Part shown: positions 44,788-56,402 of the stretch, in pieces | How the letters are laid out: the number at the start of each line of letters is the position of its first letter | How positions within the stretch are numbered: position 1 is the first letter of the stretch | Source: Amyelois transitella | Lineage: Eukaryota > Arthropoda > Insecta > Lepidoptera > Pyralidae | Length of the DNA stretch: 64,000 nucleotides | Direction of reading: 5' to 3' | NCBI RefSeq assembly: GCF_032362555.1 | Contig: NC_083506.1 | Coordinates: 2,031,501-2,095,500, forward strand | Program-made: the position numbers and the translations under genes | Notes under the pieces: generated by a model | What the model was told of the DNA's origin: nothing | Database searches by the model: none | The model's input: the letters and a program-made list of their open reading frames with translations, nothing else

Positions 44788-45464
44788 GGTTTCCTTTAAA
44801 CATAATGTTATATCATGAATTGGATGCTTGCGTTTTGTGCGTGACACTGACAATTCTCTAAAAAATATTCCACATTTATTTTTTATTTTCTCATTACTCG
44901 ATCGAGTTTTTATTAATTGTGAAAAAAGTCACAATCAAAATCTTTTTACTTGGCTGAGGTATAAATGTTGTCCCCAAGGTCTTAATCTCCCTTATTCTCA
45001 AAACACTCACCAAAGCAAATTCACGATTCTATTCCCAAGTGTTAATACAGCAGAAGGTTTTTTCAATCGCAAATAATATAAAAAACCTCACAGAAAGATT
45101 CTCTTGATATGTAAAGGGCGTCAGGCCAAAAAACAAAGCGGCAGCCTTGGATTTTCCACGATTTCCATATAAGCAGGTAATTCCTAAAGTTCCTGATTGG
45201 CTCCTGTCCTTTGTAAAATCCATGAGTAAAATCCCTCTTACAACTACCTATAGGAAGTACAACATGTGTGCACAAGAATATGAGCCTAATGTCTTTACAT
45301 TTTGTGCTCAAAATAGTTTGTGACCAAATTACGATTAGTTTACCATTAAAACGTGCGTGTGAAAATTATCACTTATGTAATAAATAGCAAACTATGAGAT
45401 TATTAATATATTGGTAGTTGGTTACTACCTGGGAAGCGTCAGTTGGAAGTTGTGAACGATCAAG
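44788..45464. promoter_or_regulatory. Region between the divergent ABCA-type gene and secreted gene 1
   Basis: 677 bp separate the two start codons. No transposon was recognised. It probably holds both promoters; no clear TATA box. Confidence 0.35.
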
Positions 45465-46244
45465 ATGACACATCTGAAGGAAATTAGCGCCGGAGCGGCG
45501 ATATTTTTCGTGTTGTTTAATATTTCTGTGACATACGCAGGTAAATAAGTTTTAAAATTGATTTAGCCGGACAGATTTAGTTACAAGTTATAACATGAGC
45601 TATGTTCTTTTCTTTAAAAAAAAGCCTTTTAAAAATTCTCCATTAATTTTAAGAACTTTGTTATTTTGCCACTCTTTCTATAAAGAAACTATTACTGGCT
45701 CGTCATTATCAATAACTGGAAGCAGAATCACATGAATATCATATCTAGGGATAGTTCCAACTTGGTTTTTAAATGGTACAAGTTATTGTAAATAATAAAT
45801 GCTCGTGTTCTTATCTTCTTCTTCTTCTTCGTCGTTACCTTTTCCCACTTTCTACGTGGGGTCGGCACAGTATGTTAGTTTTTTCCAATTACTTCTTCAT
45901 TAATGTATATTTCATATATTTCAGCTCCCCAGTTTGGTGGTTTCGGCCAAGCCAACGCAAACGCTCAGGCTAGTGCTGGCGGTTTTGGCGGTGGAGGCTT
46001 CGGGCCAAATCCGTACTACCAGAGGTATGGTGGCGGCGGCTTCGGACAAGGCGGCTTTGGACAAGGCGGATTCGGTCCTCGACGAGGTTTTGGTCAAGGA
46101 TACGGCCAAGGTGGATTCGGACAAGGCGGATTTGGCCAAGGAGGATTTGGACAAGGAGGATCTCTCAGTATTTCTAAAAGCATCTCCATCAGCAGGGGAG
46201 GGGCTTCACAATCTAGTTCAAGTGCTGGAGCGAGTGGAAAGTAA
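45465..46244 (+). CDS. Secreted gene 1: Gly/Phe/Gln-rich protein, 131 residues
   Basis: Exon 1 (45465-45540) encodes a signal peptide ending FNISVTYA; exon 2 (45925-46244) starts after ttcag in phase 1. The mature protein begins APQFGGFGQANANAQA and is mostly GGFGQ pentamers (about eight), then a Ser-rich end with SISKSISIS and SSSSAGASGK. Low complexity and secretion suggest an extracellular structural or adhesive protein. Unlike its four downstream neighbours it has no RxxR-S site. AATAAA lies near 46306. The intron holds an RTE LINE 3' end. Not matched to a named protein. Confidence 0.85.
45806..45890 (-). mobile_element. RTE LINE 3' end in the intron of secreted gene 1
   Basis: ccttttcccactttctacgt then ggggtcggcacagtatgtt is the reverse of the end of the 15541-15990 LINE. 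Confidence 0.75.
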
Positions 46245-46784
46245 TATTGGATTTAGGAATAATAGAACTATAGCCAAATAATGTACCATTCTAAACTTTT
46301 TTTTAAATAAAAAAAAGAAATTCTATAAGTATCTGACATTTTATTTGAACCTGTATACGAGATCGTGTCTTAATAGGTACTTATTTTTTAGGTATCCTTA
46401 AAGTTAACAGTATCAACCCCTCATCACCCGTTTATTATAACTTCTGTAATACTTTTTACTCGAAAGTAAATAAAGTACAAGATAACTTAAAACGAATTAA
46501 CTTTGACATCTACAATTCCCAAGACATCTGATGTAGGTATTCAACAAATTTTCACTTAAAAAACTTTGTATGGTCTGGTTCACTTAAAAAACTTTGTATG
46601 GTTCGCTTCTGGGGCAAATTATATCTTTGACATAATTTCTGTCTTGGCACTTTAAAAATTTATCTATTATATATATTGGATTATGATATCAAAATATCAG
46701 TAATATTTATATCGAAATGAGAGAGAAAGGAGAAGGTTAAGACGGTGAAGTTCTGGTAAAAAGTCAGATGAAGATTTCCTTTAG
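46245..46784. other. Spacer with a small tandem duplication
   Basis: tcacttaaaaaactttgtat occurs twice at 46551-46610. No gene recognised. Confidence 0.5.
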
Positions 46785-48375
46785 CATAGAATAGAATAGA
46801 ATAGATTTATTTTCAAAATTGGATACAAGGTATCACTTATTGACGTCACATAACTTAAATCTAATTATAACTACTACCGCTTCCAAAGCGCATGTGTAGA
46901 AGAAGCGGCGGAACAAACTACACTGCAGCATTTTCATAGGACGTCAATTTACAAATATAGATCTCTTAAATCTAAATCGTGGACGAATGCACATTGTCTA
47001 CATTAAAAAACATGTATGAATGTAGAACTGATTATGTCAATATGAATATTTCGTCAAATAAAATAAATATAAAATAAAATATGTACATACTGTACAAATT
47101 ATGTCAAGATCATGTCAAAAATACACAAGCATTTAAGAGGCCATTATGTCCAGCTCGGGCCACACATGTTTATCATTAATATAATCATCCGTGCTGTAAT
47201 AGGCTTTCCTACAAAGCTCAACTTTAATATACTGTTTGAATTTTCTATCATTCATTTCAAGAACACTTTTTGGTAATTTATTGTAAAATCTTATACAATT
47301 AATCAGAAATGATTTCCCTACCTTAGCCAGTCGATGTGCTGGGATCGACAACTTGTAATTGTTCCGCAGTGATCTACTAGTACATTCACCTACTTTTTTG
47401 AAAGAGTCTAAGTTTTTCCTAACATGCATGATGTTATCAAATATGTATTGGGAGGGCAAAGTTAAAATATTTAGGTTTTTGAAAAAATCTCTAAGGGAAT
47501 CTCTTTGTTTAAGACCGTAGATATATCGAATTGCCCTTTTTTGTAAAATGAAAATAGTTTGTATGTCTGCTGCTGATCCCCAAAGCAGTAGACCATATGA
47601 CATTAAACTATGAAAATAACTAAAATATACTAGCTTAGCAGTTGCCACATCCGTCAAATGCCTAATACGACGAATAGCGTATGGTGCAGAACTAAGCCTT
47701 TTAGAAAGTTTTAAAATGTGAGCATGCCATTTTAAATTTGAATCTAATGTTATTCCTAAGAAAGTAGTACTATCAACAAAATCTAATCTTTTACTACTTA
47801 TACTAATATTCACATTCGCCTGCCGCACATTGGGAAGTGTAAACTTAATGCATTGGGTCTTATTTGCATTTAACAGTAAGTTGTTGATTGTAAACCAGTT
47901 AGAAATGGCGGCTAAAGTGCTATTCACATCATCACAGTTTTCGCTACGGCGGTTCATTTTAAAAATTAGTGACGTATCATCTGCAAACAACACGATGCCA
48001 GTCTGTTTCTCAATCATGCAAGGCAGGTCGTTGATATATATAAGAAAGAGAAAAGGTCCCAAAATGGAACCTTGCGGTACCCCAATTTTTACCGTCGCTC
48101 CTTTCGATTTTGTATTATTTAAATCTACCATCTGTAATCTATCACTAAGATATGATTTAATTAGTTCAACGGCAGCAGTATCGAACCCGTAATGAGCGAG
48201 CTTGAGCAGAAGAGTTCTATGATCTACGCAATCAAATGCTTTGGTCAGATCGCAAAACACTCCGATGGCATCCTGTGAGTCTTCCCATGCATTGAGAATA
48301 TGAGTGACAAGAGCCACACCTGCATCTGTTGTGAGGGGAAATCCTCAGTAAAGCCGTATTGCTGACTATGAAATA
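46785..48375 (-). mobile_element. CR1/jockey-like LINE, 5'-truncated
   Basis: An open frame (48317-47133, 394 residues) carries reverse transcriptase motifs: LTKAFDCVDHRTLLLKL, GVPQGSILGPFLFLIYINDL, LFADDTSLIF (catalytic FADD) and the conserved tail IPAHRLAKVGKSF ... STDDYINDKHVW. Upstream, up to about 48375, the reading continues in another frame (QYGFTED), so the copy carries at least one frameshift before being truncated. The 3' region shares aaaatgctgcagtg and ttgacgtcaataagtg text with 43060-43283, and ends in a (TATTC)n tail. Clade is unsettled between CR1 and jockey groups. Confidence 0.92.
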
Positions 48376-48439
48376 TACTATTGCTGACATAGAAGGAATC
48401 GTGGTAGATAGAAGAATGTACTCTCCTGTAGACAGTTCT

Positions 48440-48580
48440 GATTAGTCTTTCTCCTGGTGCTAGTCCTGGCTACATCCTCACCTCTCAGGAGAGGATCCGG
48501 GAAGCCCCCTTTCTGGATTGTCTATGTCAGGCACATTGAGCGACTCCTGTTTGACCTATGTAACTTTTCAGGGGAACCTG
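48440..48580 (-). repeat. SINE B fragment
   Basis: tctcctggtgctagtcctgg and gcgactcctgtttgacctatg match family B in reverse. Confidence 0.6.
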
Positions 48581-48879
48581 GCATCATAGTAAAAGCTCCA
48601 TTAAATGATTGTGCTTATTCACTTAGTCACCTTTTACGACAATGAAATACAACAATAGGTTCTTTACCTAGGAATATTAGCATAGAATACCATTTACTAT
48701 AGTACAAATTTTTGTGAGTCCAAATTATAGTCATGCTAACTTTCTAAGAATAATGGCAATCAGCATAGTCCGATGTCGAGCAATGATGTCATGGTCAGCG
48801 GCGGACGATTCATATGCCACTACAACGTTCCAGTCCTCATCTCTGTAGAAAAGCCCCGAAACCTTAGCAGGGATTTCTA

Positions 48880-49020
48880 AAACATTTTGGATCTGGATTT
48901 ACACATCCAGTTGCCTGAATGCGCAGGTTTCCTCTCGATGTTTTCCCTGGCCGTAAGAGCAAAAACTTGGCCGTGTTGGTTTTGAACCTGCTTGTGCATT
49001 CTGCTTTCTTTTAACCGGAG
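48880..49020 (-). repeat. SINE B fragment
   Basis: gttgcctgaatgcgcaggttt and tgttttccctggccgtaagag; includes a degraded tRNA-like head near tggttttgaacctgc. Probably the other half of 48440-48580. Confidence 0.55.
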
Positions 49021-49425
49021 TGAGATTTGTAGACAGGCACATTATAAATACGAGTATTTATATATGCATACAAAATAAAAGCGAATTACACAGAACCCTA
49101 ATTCTGACACAAATTTCCTTTGATTTTTCTGATAATATCTGCTCGATATTTCTTTGGTAGGTGTTTCTGTAAAGTCTTACTGTATCTAATTTGCGGCAGA
49201 TAAAATAAACTGAAATTGTGGTTGACAATAAACATTACGTAATGAATTAATTTGAGTGATTTCTCCGGGCTTTACCTTATATCGATTTGATGCCAAAACA
49301 TCGAATAAATATAACCGTGTGAATTTCCATACGTGATATGTTTGCTGTGTACAAAACTAATTTGATGGCACATCTGCCAGACAAGGATATTCTCAGAAAA
49401 TATACTTTTTTCAGCTGATTCTTAG

Positions 49426-49431
49426 TATAAA
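49426..49431 (+). promoter_or_regulatory. TATA box of secreted gene 2
   Basis: TATAAA 57 bp before the start codon, with a suitably short leader. Confidence 0.6.
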
Positions 49432-49482
49432 TGCAGCTACTGTGGTTCGGCTTCAACAGAACGGACCAAGGGTTTAAGCAAG

Positions 49483-51084
49483 ATGGCGCAATTGGCAATA
49501 ATTTTTTTGGGCTTTGCAATGGTGGTGCAAAGTGCAGTTGTTCCGTCTGCAGGTAAATTCATACATTACTTAAATGCTCCGAAATCATGTTGAACTCCTT
49601 TCAACGATAATTGATTTCATAATAACTATAGAATTTCCCAAAATGTGTCTTTTTTAATTTCCACTGTTGGTGTACCCAAACTCTCTCTATACTGGAGCAG
49701 CATTTGGTTTTCAGTAACAGGTGTAGTAACTATACTGTTTGTCTTTCCAGATGCTCTCCTAAGGAGAGTAGCGCGTTCTCCATGCTACTCATGCGGTGAC
49801 GGCTTTCCTCATGGTCCACCACCTTTCCCTCCTCCGCCATTCTTTCACACACATAACTGGAGTGGATACTCAAGAGGCTCCGATGGCCAACCAAAAGGAG
49901 TTTTCAGTGGGGCAGCTGCCACTGCACTCGGAGGTGGAGGCGATTCTTCGGGTCAAGCATTTTCTTTGGCATCGTCTGACACTGATCAAAACAACGATCA
50001 GTCTAACTTTGGTCGATCTGGAGGATACGGGGACCAGTCAACCAGTGGTTCTTCTGGTTTTGGTGGACAACAATCTGGCTCCGGTGGATATGGCGGGCAG
50101 TCTTCTGGAAGATATAATAGCCAATCGTCAGGAGCGAGTGGTACCTCTGGAAGTTTTGGTGGACAGCAATCTAGCTCCGGTGGATATGGTGGGCAGTCTT
50201 CTGGAAGATATAATAGCCAATCATCAGGAGCGAGTGGTACCTCTGGAAGTTTTGGTGGACAGCAATCTAGCTCCGGTGGATATGGTGGGCAGTCTTCTGG
50301 AAGATATAATAGCCAATCGTCAGGAGCGAGTGGTACCTCTGGAGGTTTTGGTGAACAACAATCCAGCTCTCGAGAGTTTGGAGGCCATTCCTCTGGAAAT
50401 GGAGGTTTCGGTGGCCAGTCGTCAGGTGCTGGTGGATCTTCTTCTGGTTTTGGTGGCCGGTCTAATTCTGGTGGATTTGGTGCTCAATCATCTGGAGCAG
50501 GTGGATATGATGGTCAGAGCCACGCCAATTTCAGAGAAAGTGGAAGTTACAAGGAAAGTCATTCAAGTGGAGGTAACCAACAATCTAGTAGATTCTCTGG
50601 TAATGGTGGATTTGGGCAAGGCGATGAACAACAGTCTCAATCTCGGGGATTCAGCGCTTCGGCGGCCCAGAGCTCTTCTCAGGCTGGGGGGTCCGGTGTC
50701 CAAGGTAATGCAGGTCAAGGCTTCGGATCAACAAAGGGAGGGTTTTCATCAGGAGTGAATCAGCATCAAGTGGAAGTTGGTCATGGAGGTGGATCTCAAG
50801 GCGGATTCAGTTCGAATTACGAATCCCAGGGTTCATTAGGAAATGGACAGCAATCTTCAAGTAGTCAATTAGGATCTAGTCAAGGATATTCAGGGGGCCA
50901 GAGTAATCAAGAGTCGTACAATGATGCCCAATCAGCGCTCGGTGCTGCTCAAGGTCTGGCCAGCCAAGGGTTGCAGGGGTCCGGTCAACCTGGATGTAGT
51001 ACGTGTGGTAAGAGCAACTACGCTCTGAGTAATGCTAAGAGTAAAACTGGAAATGCTATCGCTGTGTCTGTAGGAGGAAAGTAA
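49483..51084 (+). CDS. Secreted gene 2: Gly/Ser/Gln-rich repeat protein, 467 residues
   Basis: Exon 1 (49483-49552, 70 nt) encodes the signal peptide MAQLAIIFLGFAMVVQS...; exon 2 (49751-51084) follows gtctttccag in phase 1. The mature start has DALLRRVARSPCYSCGDG, where RVAR-S is a furin-type site followed by CxxC, then a Pro/Phe/His stretch. The bulk is GGQQSSSGGYGGQSSGRYN-type sequence, with three 96-bp tandem units between about 50055 and 50345. The end, GCSTCGKSNYALSNAK then TGNAIAVSV, resembles secreted gene 3. The composition recalls sericin-like or other fibrous secretions; function is not proven. AATAAA at 51088-51093. Confidence 0.9.
50055..50345 (+). repeat. 96-bp coding tandem repeat, about three units
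   Basis: Units starting near 50055, 50151 and 50247, with a decaying fourth at 50343, encode a 32-residue repeat (FGGQQSSSGGYGGQSSGRYN, then SQSSGASGTSGS). Units 2 and 3 are almost identical at base level, so expansion is recent and length variation is likely. Confidence 0.9.
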
Positions 51085-51254
51085 ATGAATAAAGTGTGCC
51101 ATTGTCAGCTTTCCGATTATTATGTGATTTGAATAATGTTATTTGTAAAGTGATTGGGAATTAGACTTCTTGTATTATGACTATTTTATGAAAATGAATA
51201 AAGTTTGGTTATTTTTAATATCTGCTTAATTTTTTGGTAACGTCTGTATAAATA

Positions 51255-51412
51255 CATACATACACACATATAGTCACGTCTAGAAAGAGCTAAAAATCTT
51301 GAAAAGACTGAAAGCGGCCTCTTTCGGTTGTTTGGCTTGACTTGAATCGGTGGGAGCCCTTATTCGCCTTTTACAACATCCATTGGAACGAGATGGAGAG
51401 GTCCTATAGTTT
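51255..51412 (-). repeat. SINE Z copy with internal deletion
   Basis: catacatacacacatatagtc at the tail; the central gagattcaa part is lost. Confidence 0.75.
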
Positions 51413-51839
51413 TAAAATTTTAAGTCTAAGCGCTTTGACGAATCTCCCGAAGTCCAAATCCATTGAACCCTTCATATCGTCGTGCTATATCTAAGAAATA
51501 TCAACATATCAAAGTATCTGACAAATAAAGCCAAAACTGGTGTGTTTTCTATCAATTTCTCGTTATGTAGTCAATTAAGCTGTAATTTAGAACGAATAAA
51601 ATGTGATTTCATTATCTGAATCTCGATTATCTAATAAACAATGCAAGTAAACTTGGCCTATGAGTCCTTTAATTTACTCAGTCTACCCCGCAAGGAATGA
51701 AGAAATGATTTGTGTCACGTCACGAATGGTACAATACAGATGACTCTAGATGTACCATTTCTTAACTTGGGAGTTAGATGAAACATTTAAACAAAACATA
51801 TAACAAAACAGTAAAAAATAGTCCGTACATTGAGTAAAT

Positions 51840-52425
51840 TAAAAAAATATATATATTACGAAGAAATAATAGTAACTGACCATGACTTTGAAAAAAAGTC
51901 TGTCTGTTTTTTGGTTAGTATGTTTGTGTGTCTGAACGGATTTAAATGAAACTTTTTTTGTTGATCTTATCACTGGCCAACATATAGGGTAAAGTTTATT
52001 TTGGAATATGGAACAGCTGATGTCGAACCATAACTGCTCAGCTAAACTATAGGAAATATCGAAAAGACGCCTTAACAAAAATTTGTTCAGCCTGATGAGA
52101 GCATTTTCTGTTAGCGTATAAAAGTCGAAGATCTGGACCACCTGATGCAGTACCATTATAGAAAAGCTAAATCATCCGAATTATGGAAAAAACGTCTTAA
52201 CAAAAGATCTTCAATCATATGAGCTTTTTCTTTTTTGCGAATAAAAAGATCTGGATCATGTCATATGAAAGCCAAAGGGAAACCAGCTACTGTGTAATAT
52301 GTAAGGAAATGACGTCTTAGCCAACCTGACGTCTACCTGATGATATAACGGTCCATTAGTTTTTGAGTTTATTCGATACAAACAAAAATACGAATCTTTT
52401 TTCTCTATGTAATATTAGTACGGAT
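51840..52425 (-). mobile_element. Possible Helitron with internal repeat
   Basis: The right end reversed reads CCGTACTAATATTACATAGAG, a Helitron-like start. Inside, acgccttaacaaaaatttgtt and acgtcttaacaaaagatct head two degenerate ~115-bp direct repeats (near 52065 and 52185). The far end is unclear. Confidence 0.4.
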
Positions 52426-52702
52426 TATTTAATATTTTGTTGTCACCTGTATGTACCCTGGGGCTCCGTTACCGTGAGAACTTCGGCATGTAAAGTATTT
52501 TTAGTTAATCCAAATTATCTCTCGTTCGGAGAATTCATTTTGATGCATTTTCATGCATGAGAACAAATCCATCTCATTCCCATTGATGTTCTCATAGGAA
52601 TGAGAATAATTAATGAGTAAAGTCATCTAGTGCAAGGTTCAATACTGGTCCATCAAGTCAAGTACCAGTGTTACAGAAGAAAAAAAACATATGCGCAAGC
52701 TT

Positions 52703-52965
52703 GTACCGTGTAGTTCCCGACACCAATACAAAAAAGAATAGGACCACTCCATCTCTTTCCCATGGATGTCGTAAAAGGCGACTAAGGGATAGGCTTACAA
52801 ACTTGGGATTCTATTTTTAGGCGATGGGCTAGCAACCTGTCGTTATTTAAATCTCAATTCTATCATTAAGCCAATGAATATGGCTTATCAGTCTTTTCAA
52901 GACTTTTGGCTCTGTCTACCCCACATGGGATATAGACGTGACCATATGTATGTAGATATGTATGC
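52703..52965 (+). repeat. SINE Z copy, full length
   Basis: Forward; followed by a second tail-only fragment at about 52995-53075. Confidence 0.88.
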
Positions 52966-53221
52966 ATTTCTCTCCATACATATTCCTAGTACATATTCAT
53001 AGCTGTAGTGTCTATTCGAAACAGTCGGCTCTTTCTACTCAGTAAGGGATAATAAGGACGTGAAATGTGAATGTACAGTTATAAAGGTGGATTTTAGAAT
53101 AATACTATTTTTTTGAAAATAGAAAAAAAAATCACGAAAGGCGTAATCATACGATTTATATTTGAGTCAAGCGCTAACATTGACAGGGAGAAGTAAAGAA
53201 CCTTACATCAGCTATCCGCAT

Positions 53222-53262
53222 CTATACTAATATTATAAAGCTGAAGAGTTTGTTCGATCATG
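53222..53262 (+). mobile_element. Helitron 5' end fragment
   Basis: TCTATACTAATATTATAAAG then ctgaagagtttg; the rest is absent. Confidence 0.55.
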
Positions 53263-53605
53263 CGCTGCTTTCGTGTTTACTCTCAAACAGCGCGCCCTTT
53301 CTTACCTCACATTAGATAAATTTCATTTTAAAATTAACACGGGAAACTTCAAAAAATATATTTACATTGTCAAATTCGGATTTCCCAAACACATTACCGA
53401 TGCTGTTATTTCCCCGTAAACAACAGGAGATTTTCTTACATCATCAAAAACCGCATGCAAATAACAGAGCACACAGTGTTGCCACAAACATATATACAAA
53501 ATGAAGGCAGCAATTCACAAAAGTACATTTTGACACCTACTAGATAAGTGTACATAATCAGTTATCACATATACTATGTTTCTACTCTTGTTAGTTTAAG
53601 TAACA

Positions 53606-53613
53606 TATAAAAA
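53606..53613 (+). promoter_or_regulatory. TATA box of secreted gene 3
   Basis: TATAAAAA 44 bp before the start codon. Confidence 0.5.
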
Positions 53614-53649
53614 TGTCAACTGTCATAATATGATTTAGATCACAATAAA

Positions 53650-55222
53650 ATGTGGCGTTTGTGTGTTGTGTTTGTGATCTGTATAGTAGCTATAGAAAAT
53701 GCGAGGGCGGAAGTTAGACGTAAGTATTATCTATACATACATACATATAATCACGTCTATATCCCTTGCGGGGTAGACAGAGCCAACAGTCTTGTAAAGA
53801 CTGATAGGCCACGTTCAGCTATTTGGCTTTAAGATAGAATTGAGATTTAAATAGTGACAGGTTACTAGCCCATCGCCTAAAGGATGAATCCCAAGTTTCT
53901 AAGCCTATCCCTTAGTCGCCTTTTACGACATCCGTAGGAAAGAGATGGAGTGGTCCTATTCTTTTTTGTAATGGTGCCGGGAACAACATGGCACCTATTA
54001 TCTATACTAATATTATAAAGCTGAAGAGTTTGTTTGTTTGTTTTTTTTTGTTTGAACGCGCTTATCTCAGGAACTACTGGTTCGAATTGAAAAATTTTGT
54101 GTTGAATAGACCATTTATCGAGGAAGGCTTCAATGATGCATAAAATAACTATTCCACGCGGACGAAGTCGCGGGACAGCTAGTCATAATAATAAGACTCT
54201 GCAAACTTCTTTGTTGGAAACCTTAAATTTTCTTAACTAACTGCGCCAGTTGTAATTTATTGTATACAACAATTAATGTTAGGAAAAACATTGAATTGAA
54301 TACTACTTAATAACAATAAAAATTAAATATTTAATTTATTTTTCTTAATAATAATTAAGAAAAATAATAAAATGTTATGATTTTTTACTGAGAAGGATAG
54401 AAAATTCTATCTGTTCTTTTTAACTTGGGATTCACTATTAGGCACTATTTGAATCTAAACGCCTATCAGTCTTTTCAAGACTGTTGGCTCTATCTACCCC
54501 GCAAGGAATATAGACGTGATTATATGTATTTGTGTATGTTCTTTTAAATATCATAGGAGGTGACTGAGGGAGAAAAGAACTAACATATTATACATGTTAA
54601 CTATCCGTTACAATTGAATAGGGATAGGCTTATAAACTTGAGATTATTCTTTTAGGCGATGGGCTAAGAACCTCACTATTTAAATCTCAATTATATCATT
54701 TAGCCATACAGCTGCACGTGGCCTGTCTGTTTCTCGAGACTGTTGGCTCTGTCTACCCCGCAAGGGATATAGACGTGATTATATGTATGTATTACTAAAC
54801 GCGTATGGTATGTATTTAAGTATGTACAATTGGATTAAAGTGAAGTTTAGACTGTTAAAAACATCCATAAAGATAAACTGAAGATTTTAAATAAACAATT
54901 GTCTTTTCCAGCCGGTGATCTGAAAATAATCGGGAGGTTCAAGCGTTCCCCACATTACTGCGAACCGCCGCCATATTGGCCCCCACCACCGCCACCGCCG
55001 CCACACTGGCCCCCACATCGGCCACACTGGCCCCCACCGCCTCCGCCGCCACCTTACTGGGAATACCAACCATCCCACGACTCCTACCGTCAACCCGAGC
55101 ACCAAGCGAAGCCGTGTGAAACGTGCGGTTCATCGTCAGGGTCATATGCGTCAAGTAACTCTGAAAGTGAATCGGGGAATGCTATAGCAGTCGCTGTGGC
55201 TAGAGCGAAAGCACAGAATTAA
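53650..55222 (+). CDS. Secreted gene 3: Pro/Trp/His-rich protein, 126 residues
   Basis: Exon 1 (53650-53719, 70 nt) encodes MWRLCVVFVICIVAIENARA and EVR; exon 2 (54912-55222) follows tcttttccag in phase 1. After PGDLKIIG comes RFKR-SPHYC, a strong furin-type site. Then come blocks of WPPPPPPPP and PPHWPP separated by Trp/Tyr, and a C-terminus PCETCGSSSGSYASSN followed by SGNAIAVAV. The last part matches secreted gene 2, so the two are paralogues with replaced repeat regions. The 1.2-kb intron has taken up three SINE Z copies and a Helitron. Confidence 0.88.
53732..53993 (-). repeat. SINE Z copy, full length
   Basis: Reversed; 13 bp from the exon 1 donor of secreted gene 3 and directly followed by a Helitron. 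Confidence 0.9.
54001..54182 (+). mobile_element. Short non-autonomous Helitron, internally deleted
   Basis: A|TCTATACTAATATTATAAAG to GTCGCGGGACAGCTAG|T. Confidence 0.85.
54421..54540 (+). repeat. SINE Z, internally deleted copy
   Basis: aacttgggattcactattag to gattatatgtatttgtgt. Confidence 0.75.
54616..54792 (+). repeat. SINE Z, head-truncated copy
   Basis: From atagggataggcttataaac to ttatatgtatgtatt. Confidence 0.85.
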
Positions 55223-55265
55223 AAAGAAAATGGAAAACGTCTGCGTGTAAATGTTTTTTTTTTAC

Positions 55266-55750
55266 CATGCATACATAAAATCACGTCAATTATTCCTTGC
55301 GGGATAGACAAACCAAAAGTCTCGCAAAGACTGAAAGGCCACGTTCATCTGTGCGGCTTGATAATGGAATTCAGATTCAAATAGTGACAGGTTGTTAGCT
55401 CATCGCCTTAAAGAAGAATCCCAAGTTTCAGTGGCGTAACTACAGTGTGGCAATGCCACGGGCTCCCAGCCGGAAGGGGCCCCCGGTCAGAGGAGAATCC
55501 CAACTCCCAACATTTCTTATTTATCATACATGTTTAGTAAAAAAAAGTTTTAGTCTTTGATTTATTTTTGTTACCTACTCAGTTTCCTACACAAGTAAAA
55601 AAAATATTAAAAATTCAAAGCTTTTGTAAAAAAAGGGTTGTAACCCAGTTTTAGAACGTACCTATCCGATGAATTTGCCACGGGCAACGAATGGTATAGT
55701 TATGCCACTGCCAAGTTTTAAAGCCTATCCCTTATTCGCCTTTTACAACC
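55266..55750 (-). repeat. SINE Z split by a hAT MITE
   Basis: Tail part 55266-55428, head part from 55711; the interruption is the 282-bp MITE. Confidence 0.85.
55429..55710. mobile_element. hAT-type MITE (282 bp)
   Basis: Terminal inverted repeats CAGTGGCGTAACTA / TAGTTATGCCACTG and an exact 8-bp target duplication CCAAGTTT at 55421-55428 and 55711-55718. No coding content. Different ends from the hAT at 1087-4010. Confidence 0.93.
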
Positions 55751-55787
55751 TTGTTTCTAAGCCTTGATCTTAATTGACTTGTACATG

Positions 55788-56036
55788 CCGTGTGGTTTCC
55801 AGCACTCCACAATAGAACTACTCCATATCTTTCCTATGGATGCCGTAAAAGGCGACTAAAGGATAGGCTTATAAAATGGGGATTCTTCTTGTAGGCGATG
55901 GGCCAGCAACTCGTCACTATTTGAATCTCAATTCCATCATGAATCCGTACAGCTGAACATGGCCTTTCATTCTTTTCGAGACTGTTGCCTCTGTCTACTC
56001 CGCAAGGGATAAGACGTGACTATATGTATATGTATG
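55788..56036 (+). repeat. SINE Z copy
   Basis: Forward, nearly complete, moderately diverged. Confidence 0.85.
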
Positions 56037-56234
56037 ACTTTTACTATCTGCACAAGAAGAGAAACAGCTGGCACGTAGTATATTCTTTGCTTCCAGACTA
56101 TTATAGAAGTGTGATAATATATGTGTGATAGATATATTTTTTTTGTAATGTTGTATTATTATGACTGAATATTTAATAAATATATTAGTTTATTATGTTA
56201 GTTTAGTTGCCTTTTTTACTATCAAACTTGGCTT

Positions 56235-56402
56235 TAGCTTTTAAATTTGGGATTCTTCTTTTACGCGATGGGCAAGCAATCTATCGCTATTTAAATCTTA
56301 ATTCTATAATCAAGCCAAACCACCCATCGTTCCCTATCAGTCTTTTCAATATTGTTGGCTCTGTCTACCCTGCGAGGGATATAGACTATATGTATGTATG
56401 TA
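56235..56402 (+). repeat. SINE Z, head-truncated copy
   Basis: From ttttaaatttgggattcttc to the ATGTATGTATG tail. Confidence 0.8.

Noticed and set aside
45029-45311. Minus-strand frames of 64 and 82 codons upstream of secreted gene 1
   Set aside because: They overlap each other, lack splice or start context and match nothing; likely chance.
49796-50758. A 320-codon plus-strand frame inside secreted gene 2
   Set aside because: It is a frame-shifted reading of the Gly/Ser repeat; the true frame has the signal peptide, RVAR-S site and a phased intron.
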